Assembly: GCF_005405065.1 (NCBI RefSeq)
Contig: NZ_BJDI01000018.1
Coordinates: 1 to 53,143 of the forward strand
Length of the DNA stretch: 53,143 nt
Direction of reading: 5' to 3'
Source of the DNA: Lactiplantibacillus nangangensis
GTDB taxonomy: Bacteria; Bacillota; Bacilli; Lactobacillales; Lactobacillaceae
This document shows positions 44,234 through 53,041 of the stretch, piece by piece. Position 1 is the first letter of the stretch. Every line of letters starts with the position of its first letter. A model generated the notes under the pieces. That model was not told the DNA's origin. It did not search any database and saw nothing but the letters and a program-made list of their open reading frames with translations. The translations under genes were made by a program, and so were the position numbers.

Positions 44234-44953
44234 TTAGAATTTGCCAAAGTATTTATCCGTCGTCCGTTCAATTTCACGTTGAGTCACCACATAATCATGA
44301 CTCTCCAACGTGAACTGGGCAAAACCACACAACATTTTCCAATCACACCGCTGGGCTAATGGCACCAAACTAAATTGTTGTTGAGCGATTAAAGTGCTAA
44401 TCATGGCCAATTGTAACCGTTGACTATCATTTAATTGACGTTGCAGCCGTTTGAAACTGATGGGAACGATCAAATGAACCAAGTCCAAATAGTTTAATTC
44501 CGTGCGTTTAGGGCCAATCCGAGTTAAATCAGTCAGCTGGACTGAACTTAGCCAACTGGTTGACTTTTGCGTGACTGCCGATAATGGAATCAGACAAACG
44601 TTGCCGTTAATAAATGGGAGCTTCTGACAAGTGATCTGATTCATCAACGCCACTTGCTCAATATACTGATGCTGCCAATACGGTGCTTGCCAACTCATGG
44701 CACGCATCAATTCACGCGTCGTCTGGGTTGTTTTCAAAATACCGCGTTGTAAGTCAAAAATCACCGCATTCTCAAGGCAATTTTCACGACTAATGTCAAG
44801 TAAGTAAAAAGTGTTATGAAAGCTAAGTTTCACACTCGCTACTGGCTGGGCCCACCGTAAAATACGGCATTGGTTGGTTAGATCGAACGTGTTTGGGAGC
44901 TTAGACCAGATGTAATCATTAAAACTGGGGTGGGGCTGGTTACTATTTTTCAT
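44234..44953 (-). CDS. Divergent ComK-like protein
   Basis: A protein of about 239 residues (ATG 44953, [13 protein letters not shown], with GGAGG upstream). Its middle shows the ComK pattern: an [22 protein letters not shown] segment, like the FPT.S....WISHVHVKEF of ComK, followed by [15 protein letters not shown], like MELPISYNSFENQ. The N-terminal part and C-terminal tail are too diverged to align by eye. ComK is the competence master activator in Bacillus. It is divergent from a sigma factor gene, a suggestive pairing. DNA-uptake genes are not in the window. Confidence 0.5.
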   Translation of the reverse strand: MKNSNQPHPSFNDYIWSKLPNTFDLTNQCRILRWAQPVASVKLSFHNTFYLLDISRENCLENAVIFDLQRGILKTTQTTRELMRAMSWQAPYWQHQYIEQVALMNQITCQKLPFINGNVCLIPLSAVTQKSTSWLSSVQLTDLTRIGPKRTELNYLDLVHLIVPISFKRLQRQLNDSQRLQLAMISTLIAQQQFSLVPLAQRCDWKMLCGFAQFTLESHDYVVTQREIERTTDKYFGKF

Positions 44954-45201
44954 AGAACAGTTCCTCCAGAATGCCGACAACGCGGCAGTTACACAAGTTT
45001 GTGTACTCAGTTAATGGTTAGGTAACGGAATAACCAATCAAGTTAACCACAGCTTACCAGCCGCGTACGTGAAATGCTAGTCACTTTGTTCAAAAGTCGG
45101 TCAATTCTTAATAGAATGCCATAATTAGCTGCATCTTATACAAATTTGGCGAGTTTTCGCCCACTCGGCTAATCACACGATAACGGTTAAGCTAGGGTCA
45201 A

Positions 45202-45213
45202 CCTTGGCCAAGG
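45202..45213. promoter_or_regulatory. Perfect palindrome before the sigma factor gene
   Basis: CCTTGGCCAAGG, 26 nt before the ATG at 45240. Possible operator or leader hairpin. Confidence 0.3.
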
Positions 45214-45239
45214 CAACCTAACGATTTGAGGATATGACC

Positions 45240-45782
45240 ATGCGAACTGATCGACTTGAAAACCAAGCAGCTTTTGACTTACTGGCTGAACCAGCCCACC
45301 AACGCCTATTATATGGTGCACTCAAAGCCGCCAATGTCACAAAAGGCCATCCGCAATTTGAAGATTGCGTGACCACTGCCCACCTGACTTGGCTCGCGGC
45401 CTATCAAAATTACGAACCAGACTTGCCAGAAAATCTGGCGGACTTTCGAAAATTTGCCTTTCGCCGCATCAAATGGCGTACCCTCGACTATTTGCGCAAA
45501 CAAACGCTACGGTCGCAGTCACAAGTCCCGATGACCCACGCTGCCGAAATCAGTATCACCCCGATGATCAGTCGTGAACGGCAATGGCAACTCACCGATT
45601 TACTGACGAGTTTGTTGGATCAATGTCGGCCCGGTGAACGGATCTACTTAACAGAATTCTTCTTAGACGAGCAAACGGTCGCCGAGATCATGGCTAATCA
45701 TGGTGTCAGTCGTCGAACCGTCTATAACTGGCGGGCGAGTTTGCTGAAAAAGGCGCAGGCGCTCTATGAAGCTGAACAATAA
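45240..45782 (+). CDS. Sigma-70 family RNA polymerase sigma factor (SigH/ComX-like size)
   Basis: A 180-residue factor with only regions 2 and 4. Region 2 covers about 35-85 (DFRKFAFRRIKWRTLDYLRKQ), and region 4 about 130-175, with helix-turn-helix DEQTVAEIMANHGVSRRTVYNWRASLLKKA. Size and layout resemble the lactic acid bacterial SigH/ComX competence sigma group. GAGGAT six nt before ATG 45240 sets the start. Two separately terminated small-gene units downstream share a promoter-like block (45781, 46104), which may be its targets. Confidence 0.78.
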   Translation: MRTDRLENQAAFDLLAEPAHQRLLYGALKAANVTKGHPQFEDCVTTAHLTWLAAYQNYEPDLPENLADFRKFAFRRIKWRTLDYLRKQTLRSQSQVPMTHAAEISITPMISRERQWQLTDLLTSLLDQCRPGERIYLTEFFLDEQTVAEIMANHGVSRRTVYNWRASLLKKAQALYEAEQ

Positions 45783-45814
45783 TTGCACTTTTTTGCCAGG
45801 CTAACCGTTGGTAT
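45781..45814 (+). promoter_or_regulatory. Promoter-like shared block, copy 1
   Basis: A 34-bp block that also occurs at 46104-46137 with the same spacing: AATTGCACT, then TTT, then GC, then CTA-CCGT, then GTAT. It has no sigma-A -10 at 16-18 nt from TTGCAC. It starts within the stop codon of the sigma gene and lies 38 nt before the DUF1659 gene. Confidence 0.5.
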
Positions 45815-45815
45815 C

Positions 45816-45829
45816 TTGTAAGCTTACAA
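45816..45829 (+). promoter_or_regulatory. Palindrome in the leader of the first DUF1659 gene
   Basis: TTGTAAGCTTACAA, a perfect 14-bp palindrome just after the shared block. The second unit has TGTAAGCTGGCCAGCCTAC at the matching place, again palindromic. Confidence 0.4.
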
Positions 45830-45851
45830 AAAAACTCAAGGAGGTTCCAGC

Positions 45852-46049
45852 ATGCAAACTTGGCAAACAAGTACCCTTTCCGTAACTGTCGCAACCGATG
45901 ACCCACACGCCGCTAAACGGACGTTCAACAATATCGTCGCGGATGTCAACGACACCCAGATCACCGCTCTTGGCGCAGTCGTCGGCCAATTGGCAAACGC
46001 CCCATTTACCACGGCTGTCCTGAAAACGACCACTAATTTCATCATCTAA
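45852..46049 (+). CDS. DUF1659-type small protein
   Basis: 65 residues, beginning MQTWQTSTLSVTV, with the family pattern of an N-terminal strand, then KRTFNNI, then ITALGAVVGQL and a C-terminal TTTNFII. Strong AAGGAGG ribosome-binding site. It forms its own unit with a dedicated terminator. The DUF1659 role is unknown; it resembles the gene at 46182 in both protein and promoter. Confidence 0.7.
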   Translation: MQTWQTSTLSVTVATDDPHAAKRTFNNIVADVNDTQITALGAVVGQLANAPFTTAVLKTTTNFII

Positions 46050-46057
46050 TGAGTTGG

Positions 46058-46096
46058 AATGGCACGCTGACGAAATTCTAGTCAGCGTGCCATTTT
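46058..46096 (+). terminator. Terminator of the first DUF1659 gene
   Basis: AATGGCACGCTGAC (46058-46071) pairs perfectly with GTCAGCGTGCCATT (46081-46094), then Ts. Confidence 0.92.
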
Positions 46097-46103
46097 TTAA
46101 CTC

Positions 46104-46137
46104 AATTGCACTATTTGGCACCCCTAGCCGTCTGTAT
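46104..46137 (+). promoter_or_regulatory. Promoter-like shared block, copy 2
   Basis: Second copy of the block at 45781-45814, placed right after a terminator and 45 nt before the second DUF1659 gene. The position confirms it is in a promoter region. Confidence 0.5.
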
Positions 46138-46181
46138 TAATGTAAGCTGGCCAGCCTACTAAAAACTCTAGGAGGATTCAC

Positions 46182-46391
46182 ATGAACAAAACTTGGATGA
46201 AATCAACGTTGGCAGTCGAAATGCTGGACGGCGAAAACGTCGTTCGCAAACAGGCCTTCAACGCCATCGCACCCGAAGCTACGAATGAACAACTCACGAG
46301 TTTTGGCAAAACGCTTGAAACCTTAACTGGTCAATCGTTCCGAAACGCCAAAATTGCCAACTTCTATCAATACGTCGCACCTGTTGCCTAA
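46182..46391 (+). CDS. DUF1659-type small protein
   Basis: 69 residues, MNKTWMKSTLAVEML, then KQAFNAI, then LTSFGKTLETLTGQ and a C-terminal aromatic strand. It is paralogous to the protein at 45852. TAGGAGG ribosome-binding site. First gene of a two-gene unit; the next begins 18 nt later. Confidence 0.7.
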   Translation: MNKTWMKSTLAVEMLDGENVVRKQAFNAIAPEATNEQLTSFGKTLETLTGQSFRNAKIANFYQYVAPVA

Positions 46392-46409
46392 CTTAGGAGG
46401 ACTTAATCG

Positions 46410-46637
46410 ATGAAAACTTTAGATATGAGCTTTAAAACTAGCACGGCCAAAATCCATCACTTGAAATTGCACTATGCCAGTGATGGTCTGACCAAGGAAG
46501 TGGTCGCAAAAGCCATGGCTGACTTAGCTGCAACCCAGTTATTCACCAAGGACGGTGTCAACTTAGTCGCAGAACCCGTCGCCGCCAAGTATGTGGAAAC
46601 GGTCGAAACACCCATTATCGACGCACCCAAAGCTTAG
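46410..46637 (+). CDS. DUF2922-type small protein
   Basis: 75 residues, beginning MKTLDMSFKTSTAKIHHLKLHYA, then LTKEVVAKAMADLAATQLF and AEPVAAKYVETVETPI. This fits DUF2922 proteins, which are often found next to DUF1659 genes. AGGAGG ribosome-binding site. Function unknown; co-transcribed with 46182. Confidence 0.7.
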   Translation: MKTLDMSFKTSTAKIHHLKLHYASDGLTKEVVAKAMADLAATQLFTKDGVNLVAEPVAAKYVETVETPIIDAPKA

Positions 46638-46658
46638 TTAGCTGAGCTTGCTGTTACG

Positions 46659-46712
46659 AAAGCCCCCGTGATCGACAACCTTGATTGGTTGCTGATTGCG
46701 GGGGCTTTTTAG
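46659..46712 (+). terminator. Terminator of the DUF1659-DUF2922 unit
   Basis: AAAGCCCCCG (46659-46668) pairs with CGGGGGCTTT (46699-46708), with an inner AACC/GGTT extension, then Ts. Confidence 0.88.
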
Positions 46713-46729
46713 TAATTACACAGTATATT

Positions 46730-47035
46730 TCAAATATCACAAGCCAAGCGGGTCGCTTTGGACGTCTGCCGCTCAACATTATAGATTTCGACAATGATAC
46801 TATTGCCAACTGGATGCCAATCGATGGCTTTGACCAGCTCACGCATGAACAAACGGGTAATCTGCGTTTTGATTGAAATACCGCTCCGATCCACGTCATC
46901 ATAAAAGATGACCCGCTGATCAAGCTTATCCACCTTGAAGTAATAATAGGCGTAATGCTCGGTCCCTCGCTTCAGAATCAAGTGGTAAGAAGAATTATAA
47001 TCGGCTGGAAAAACTGTGAGACCATCGTCGTTCAT
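46730..47035 (-). CDS. Hypothetical protein of 101 residues
   Basis: A soluble-looking protein with alternating strands (YAYYYFKVDKLDQRVIFYDD; NSIIVEIYNV) and one helix (ITRLFMRELVKAID). AAAGGATG lies upstream of the ATG. No family recognised. It is convergent with the DUF2922 gene and stands alone. Confidence 0.55.
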   Translation of the reverse strand: MNDDGLTVFPADYNSSYHLILKRGTEHYAYYYFKVDKLDQRVIFYDDVDRSGISIKTQITRLFMRELVKAIDWHPVGNSIIVEIYNVERQTSKATRLACDI

Positions 47036-47123
47036 GTCATTAACATCCTTTTTAAACTAGATTTTCGTTAATTGCTGCTATTATTGTAACGTGAAGTCGG
47101 GAAAAATAACACTTAGAATTCGA

Positions 47124-47777
<654 letters not shown>

Positions 47778-47815
47778 CTAATTAAGTGACATTTTTCTAC
47801 TAGTGAGGGGTCTGA

Positions 47816-47829
47816 ATTTGTGGTATAAT
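47816..47829 (+). promoter_or_regulatory. Extended -10 promoter upstream of the sugar transferase
   Basis: TGGTATAAT forms an extended -10 (TG-N-TATAAT, hexamer 47824-47829) with no good -35. It is about 240 nt upstream of the transferase ATG. Confidence 0.4.
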
Positions 47830-48072
47830 TCAAATTGGTTATTTTATCATAATTAGATTAAGTAAACAGAAGTGCAGGTGAGGGGTTTTACTTGAATCTT
47901 ATAAAGATAAAATAAAAATTAGAATGGTTACTTAAACTTTCACATCAATTATTTGATGAAATAAGGTTCCGACAATAAAAGAATATTAAGTTGGATACTA
48001 CATATGATAACTAAAATCATATGTAGTAAGTTTCAGCATCAAAACAAAAAAATTTTGAGGTGTATATCGGTC

Positions 48073-48735
48073 ATGGAAATCAAAAGTAACAGTGAAGATC
48101 ACAATAATGAAGTTGCATTTTCACTCTCTTACCGTCTTTGTAAACGTATTGTTGATATTGTTTTTTCCAGTCTTGCTTTAATAGTATTGAGTCCTATCTT
48201 TGTACTAGTGCTTATCCTAGATCACGTTGACCAATCAAGTCGAGGTCCACTCTTTTATAGACAAACTCGCATTGGACTACACGGAAAAAGATTCGGTATG
48301 TATAAGTTTCGATCAATGGTAGTAAACGCTGAACAGAAGCTTCACGCCAATAAAGAATTATATGCAATGTACGTAAACAATAATTATAAGTTAGAGCCTC
48401 AGGTGGATCCAAGAATAACAAAAATTGGTCGTTTTTTGAGAGAAACCTCGATTGATGAAATACCACAATTTATAAACATCTTACGTGGAGAAATGAGTAT
48501 TGTAGGTCCTCGACCGGTTGTCGAAGAAGAATTAGTTGAGTACAATCAGAATAAGTTATTATCTGTTAAGCCTGGTGCCATGGGGCTGTGGCAAGCGAGT
48601 GGCCGTAGCAAGATTGGATACCCGGAACGCGCAAGAATTGAAATGAGCTATATTGATCGTGCAAATTTGTTTTATGATTTTAAAATAATTATTATGAACT
48701 TGGTTAATATTTTCCTTCGAAAAGGCGCTTACTAA
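48073..48735 (+). CDS. Priming undecaprenyl-phosphate sugar phosphotransferase (WcaJ/CpsE C-domain type)
   Basis: Transfers a sugar 1-phosphate to undecaprenyl phosphate, the first step of capsular or exopolysaccharide repeat-unit assembly. The 220-residue protein has one N-terminal hydrophobic hairpin (IVFSSLALIVLSPIFVLVLIL), GPLFYRQTRIGLHGKRFGMYKFRSM, and the LRETSIDEIPQFINILRGEMSIVGPRPV core. ATG 48073 with GAGGTG is preferred over the upstream frame from 48004. The codon usage and low GC differ from the flanking core genes, typical of transferred polysaccharide genes. Acts with the Wzx-type flippase at 51626. Confidence 0.88.
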   Translation: MEIKSNSEDHNNEVAFSLSYRLCKRIVDIVFSSLALIVLSPIFVLVLILDHVDQSSRGPLFYRQTRIGLHGKRFGMYKFRSMVVNAEQKLHANKELYAMYVNNNYKLEPQVDPRITKIGRFLRETSIDEIPQFINILRGEMSIVGPRPVVEEELVEYNQNKLLSVKPGAMGLWQASGRSKIGYPERARIEMSYIDRANLFYDFKIIIMNLVNIFLRKGAY

Positions 48736-48834
48736 TGACATTATTCTAAATTAGTTAATTTCAAGGCAAAAAAATTAAAATTTCTGAAGTCAATCGCGTT
48801 TTATTCATAGAATCGATGTTAATCGCAAAACTTC

Positions 48835-48889
48835 AAAAAAGAGATTTGAAAGAGCCTTTACGCTCACTCAAGTCTCTTTTTTTGAGCCT
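48835..48889 (+). terminator. Terminator after the sugar transferase region
   Basis: AAAAGAGATTTGA pairs with TCAAGTCTCTTTT (one G-U), with a further GAGC/GCTC pairing inside, then seven Ts. Confidence 0.8.
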
Positions 48890-48897
48890 GAATAAAG

Positions 48898-49028
48898 GTA
48901 AGCACCCAATGACTGACCGTCTATGATTGTTACTGAATACACAATATGATTACCTCATCAAATAAATGGTGAGGTTTTTTACTATAGATAACGCGTAATG
49001 CTAGTTCTGTAATATTTCTAGTGAAACA
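48898..49028 (+). mobile_element. Solo left end of an IS66-type element
   Basis: GTAAGCACCCAATGACTGACCG begins a segment that is closely similar over about 95 bp to the left end starting at 49029, including the stretch up to the first ORF. The start codon is mutated to ATA here, and the sequence then diverges. It is a left-end fragment lying in tandem with the main element. Confidence 0.7.
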
Positions 49029-49113
49029 GTAAGCACCGAATAACTGACCGTCTATGATTGTCACTAAATACACGATATGATTACCTCATCAAATAAATGG
49101 TGAGGTTTTTATT

Positions 49114-49299
49114 ATGGATAAACAGGATATTGTCAAAGTTGAAATGCCACATAAAGTTAGGTCGGCGGCGCCACAGGCGACGGCGACCAAAGCAGTTCAG
49201 CTTCGTGTTGGACAAAATAAGTCGGTCATCATTTACAACAAGGCCAGTGGTTATATTGTGGACGCACTATTAAAGGTGGTGTTTGACGATGCTCATTAA
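49114..49299 (+). CDS. IS66 first ORF (TnpA-like accessory protein)
   Basis: 61 residues, in the place of the small helper gene of IS66 elements. Its C-terminus (KSVIIYNKASGYIVDALLKVVFDDAH) overlaps the start of tnpB by 17 bp. It appears intact but short. Confidence 0.6.
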   Translation: MDKQDIVKVEMPHKVRSAAPQATATKAVQLRVGQNKSVIIYNKASGYIVDALLKVVFDDAH

Positions 49300-49667
49300 T
49301 ATGGATGCAGTTCATCAGACTTATATTGTTTGTGGAAAAATGGATTTACGCCGTGGCATTGATGCTTTGGCGGCCGTCGTACAGGAACAATTTGCATTAT
49401 ATCCATACAATCAGGCTTTATATCTGTTTTGTGGTACCCGAAAAGACAGTTTCAAAGCGCTATATTGGGATGGAGATGGCTTTCTATTGCTTTACAAACG
49501 GATTGAAGCCGGCCCCGACTACAGTGGTCGGTTAATCAAGGCGAAGTCCGAAAGCTAACCTATCTACAATTATCAAGACTGTTGGGAGGATGGTCACTGG
49601 ATTTGACCATTCACAAAATCAAACCGCCAAAAGTAAATAAAACGCTTTCTGCCGGCGTCAGACTATG
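49283..49667 (+). pseudogene. tnpB: IS66 TnpB, frameshifted
   Basis: Starts with the family pattern MDAVHQTYIVCGKMDLRRGIDALAA and LYLFCGTRKDSFKALYWDGDGFLLLYKRIE. After SGR (near 49535) the frame is lost; the rest (EVRKLTYLQLSRLLGGWSL) continues in another frame to about 49640. The missing LKWP-like residues suggest a short deletion there. Confidence 0.8.
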
Positions 49668-49711
49668 ATAAACTCAATAACAAGAAAACATAGAATGAGT
49701 GGTTATATTAT

Positions 49712-51174
49712 GACGCCAGAAGAAGAAATTGCCGACTTAAAAAAGAAGATTCAAGAACAGGCTGAGATCATTGACTTTTGACCAAACGACTATTTGGCCA
49801 AAAGTCAGAGAAAATTAATACTGATCAAACCTCTTTGTTTGATGAGGATAATAGTGTTTTTAGCCAACCAGAGCAAACTGGGCAAGAAAACCAATCAAAT
49901 AAAGCTAAGCGGACACGGCAAGCAGTCGTAAATTCAAACGTTCCCGTTCAAGAGACTGTCATTGAGCTGCCGGATAAGCTGTGTCCAAACGGACACGGCT
50001 TAGTTGCCGTGGGTAAAAAACTTGCACGTGAAGAACTCCACTTCCGGCCGGTCAAGCTTTACTTAGAAAGAATCTACACAACGACATATAAATGCCCCTC
50101 ATGTGAATTAATGGATGGTTTAGCTCATCTAATTCAATCACAAGCCCCAAAAGCGTTGATACCACATAGTTTGGCATCAATTTCAGTAATAACTGAAATT
50201 TTACATAAAAAGTTTGAACTAGGAGTACCCTTGTATCGAAAGCTCCAAGATTGGAAGCGCCTCGGCGTGGACCTAAGCGAAACAACTATCGCTAATTGGA
50301 TGATCAAGATTAGCCAACTTATGGAGCCATTGTACCAGCAGTTGCGTCAGCAACTGGTTCAACAACCATGTCTACAAGGTGATGAGACGCCAATCGAGGT
50401 GTTACACGAACCTCCTCCTATATGTGGGTGATGCGTAGTGTTACCCATCAGGCACAGCGAGGAGTCTTTTATGCTTATGGCACTAGTCGTGCGGGCAGTT
50501 TCGCTAAATCACTTTATAATGGTTTCACAGGAACACTTCAATGCGACGGTTATTCCGGCTATAACATCCTAGATGATTCAGTCACCAGAGTCGGTTGTTG
50601 GGCTCATGTCAGACGGAAATTCTATGACGCCGCTAATTCCGGCAAGAGCTTTAAGATGAGTCCGCCATTAGCATTACTCAATAAAATGTTTCACAATGAA
50701 CGCGAGTGGCAGCATTTATCACCACAAGTGAGACGCCGGCGTCGCCGCAGTCAGCAACGAAAACTACTAAAGCGTTTTTGGCGTTGGATCGATGCGGTCG
50801 ATGTTTTACCTAAGAGTCGATTAGGCAAGTCCGTGGTTTATGCTCGAAATCAACGAGCTTCGTTGAATCGAATCATTAATAATGGTTCCGTCGACTGGAG
50901 TAACAATGCGTCGGAGAGAAATATGAAGACCTTGGTCATAGGGCATAAGAATTGGTTATTCAGTACCAGCCAAGCTGGTGCGATTTGGATGACTTTGATT
51001 GAGTCGGCCAAGGCCAACGGCATTGATCCGTCGGCATATCTTAAATGTTTATTGAAAAACATTCCACAACTTCCAACATTTTGCGAATCCGGCAGATCTA
51101 GAAGCTTATTTGCCATGGAACTTTAAACCAGAACCAAAAATGATCAGCAGTAGTAAACAAAGCGAAGTCGCTTA
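49712..51174 (+). pseudogene. tnpC: IS66 transposase TnpC, multiple frameshifts
   Basis: Begins at ATG 49712 (MTPEEEIADLKKKIQEQ). It breaks at about 49776 in a T-run, near 50412 after VLHEP, and near 51078 before the ADLEAYLPWNF-like end; the true family stop would be at 51174. Conserved pieces include TTTYKCPSC, QGDETPIEVL and GCWAHVRRKFYDA. Not functional as it stands. Confidence 0.88.
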
Positions 51175-51261
51175 GATGCATGGACAAAACAGCCACGGCT
51201 CCAAAAACGAGAGTTCGGGGTGTTTTTCATTTTTCAATACGGTCAGTTATTGGGGGCTTAC

Positions 51262-51610
51262 AGATTTCAGGCTATTTTTGTGAATAAATCGGGATAACAG
51301 CATTTATTTATATTATATATATATGTCTTCTTCAAAAAAAGAATCCGGATTGGTTTCAGTTTATATTCATAATTAAATGTCCCATTTTTCCAGTCTATCG
51401 TGATTGGTCAACCAATTTTTCCTTTATTTGTTGATATAATTATTTATACTAACAAACAAAGCCACTTCATTAACATAAGTAATCTCATGGGTTATATAAA
51501 TTTCACAAGCCACTATTCTATCACTCTCAATCCCCTCTGAACTACTATGATACAATACTAGGGATGTTACTAAAAGCAGTGATATCGCTCGTTTTATTGA
51601 ATCAATTTAC
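51262..51610. other. AT-rich spacer between IS66 and the flippase gene
   Basis: Very AT-rich, with TATATATATATATG near 51310. No supported gene. TATGATACAAT near 51547 might be an extended -10, but no good -35 is seen. Confidence 0.4.
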
Positions 51611-51625
51611 TTGGAGAGCGCTACT

Positions 51626-53041
51626 ATGAAAATTGTCCGTAACTATTTCTATACCGTTGGCTACAATATTTTAATATTACTAACACCCCTCATCACAGTA
51701 CCGTATATTTCACGTGTTTTGGGTCCAACTGGTGTCGGCATCAACGCCTCAACCAACTCCGTCATCACCTATTTCCTCTTATTTGGGACAGTTGGAATTA
51801 CCATTTATGGCAATCGCGAAATTGCTTTCAGCCGCGATAACCGAGCCAAACGTTCACAGAATTTCTGGGAAATTGAATTATTACAATTTAGTACCATCTG
51901 CCTCGCCTATTTGGGTTTCCTACTTTTCCTCTTCTGGGAAAACCAATTTAAATTGTACTTTTTTTATCAATCTTTCTATATCATTGCTGGTGCCTTCGAT
52001 ATTTCTTGGTACTTTATGGGTTTAGAAGACTTTAAAAAAACAGTTTTGCGCAATACTTTGGTCAAACTGCTGTCTTTGGTCGCCATCTTTACACTAGTTA
52101 AAACTCGCGCAGATGTAGGCGTTTATATTTTAATTTTGTCCGGATCACAAGTATTAGGAAACTTAACCTTGTGGCCTTATCTACGGCAATCGGTTGATTG
52201 GCCACGTTGGCGTCAACTACGGCCTTGGCGCCACTTAAGACCTTCAGTGGCCCTCTTTATCCCACAAATTGCCACCACCGTCTACTTGGCCCTCAATAAA
52301 ACGATGCTATGGCAACTCGATTCCGTCACAGCGTCTGGCTTTTATGATTACTCTGACAAACTGGTCAAACTTGTCCTAGCACTCGTCACAGCAACTGGAA
52401 CCGTGATGTTACCACATATTGCAAATTTATTTATGAAAAATCAGCTGGAAAAAGTGAAACAGTATTTATACGCCTCATTTGATTTCGTCAGTTGTATTGC
52501 CATGCCAATGGCCTTTGGGATTGCGGCCATTGCGACGACCTTGGCCCCTTGGTTTTTTGGCAAGCAATTTGCAGCAGTCAACACTATTCTGATGATTGAA
52601 GCCCCAGTGATCGTCTTGATTGGACTCAGCAATGTTCTCGGTCAACAATTTCTATTGCCGACTAAACGAACCAAAGCTTACACAATTTCGGTTACTTTCG
52701 GTGCCATTGTCAATATGATCTGCAATGTCCCACTAATTTTAGTCTGGGGGGTTCAAGGTGCCATGACGGCCACTTTGATTTCAGAATGTTGTGTCACGGG
52801 CTATCAACTCTATGTCACCCGCCACGAGTTGAATTTGCGCCCGTTACTTGGTAGCTTCATGAAGTACTTAGGGGCAGGCATCATCATGTTTATTGTGGTC
52901 TACAACCTGAACCTTAATATGCGGATTGGTGTTTTGAGTTTAATGACGCAAATGACCATTGGTGGTCTCATCTATGCCGGATTATTACTGATCCTTCAGC
53001 CTCAAATTTTCACGACTGTCAAAACATTAAAGAATCGCTAA
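51626..53041 (+). CDS. Wzx-type polysaccharide repeat-unit flippase
   Basis: A 471-residue membrane protein of the polysaccharide transporter (MATE/MOP) family with 12-14 helices. The N-terminus NYFYTVGYNILILLTPLITVPYISRVLGPTGVG is highly typical. It would flip undecaprenyl-linked repeat units across the membrane for capsule or exopolysaccharide. ATG 51626 follows GGAGAG; a TTG five codons upstream is a weaker alternative, since it overlaps that site. Higher GC than the transferase, so it may come from a different donor or be native. Confidence 0.9.
   Translation: MKIVRNYFYTVGYNILILLTPLITVPYISRVLGPTGVGINASTNSVITYFLLFGTVGITIYGNREIAFSRDNRAKRSQNFWEIELLQFSTICLAYLGFLLFLFWENQFKLYFFYQSFYIIAGAFDISWYFMGLEDFKKTVLRNTLVKLLSLVAIFTLVKTRADVGVYILILSGSQVLGNLTLWPYLRQSVDWPRWRQLRPWRHLRPSVALFIPQIATTVYLALNKTMLWQLDSVTASGFYDYSDKLVKLVLALVTATGTVMLPHIANLFMKNQLEKVKQYLYASFDFVSCIAMPMAFGIAAIATTLAPWFFGKQFAAVNTILMIEAPVIVLIGLSNVLGQQFLLPTKRTKAYTISVTFGAIVNMICNVPLILVWGVQGAMTATLISECCVTGYQLYVTRHELNLRPLLGSFMKYLGAGIIMFIVVYNLNLNMRIGVLSLMTQMTIGGLIYAGLLLILQPQIFTTVKTLKNR

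Larger units (their letters stand above)
49029..51261 (+). mobile_element. Decayed IS66-family insertion sequence
   Basis: Bounded by inverted ends: GTAAGCACCGAATAACTGACCGT at 49029 and its near-complement ending GGGGGCTTAC at 51261 (two mismatches in 23). It contains the three typical IS66 genes in order, with tnpB and tnpC frameshifted. The 8-bp flanks (GTGAAACA and AGATTTCA; outer GAATAAAG) do not match, so no target duplication remains. Confidence 0.88.
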
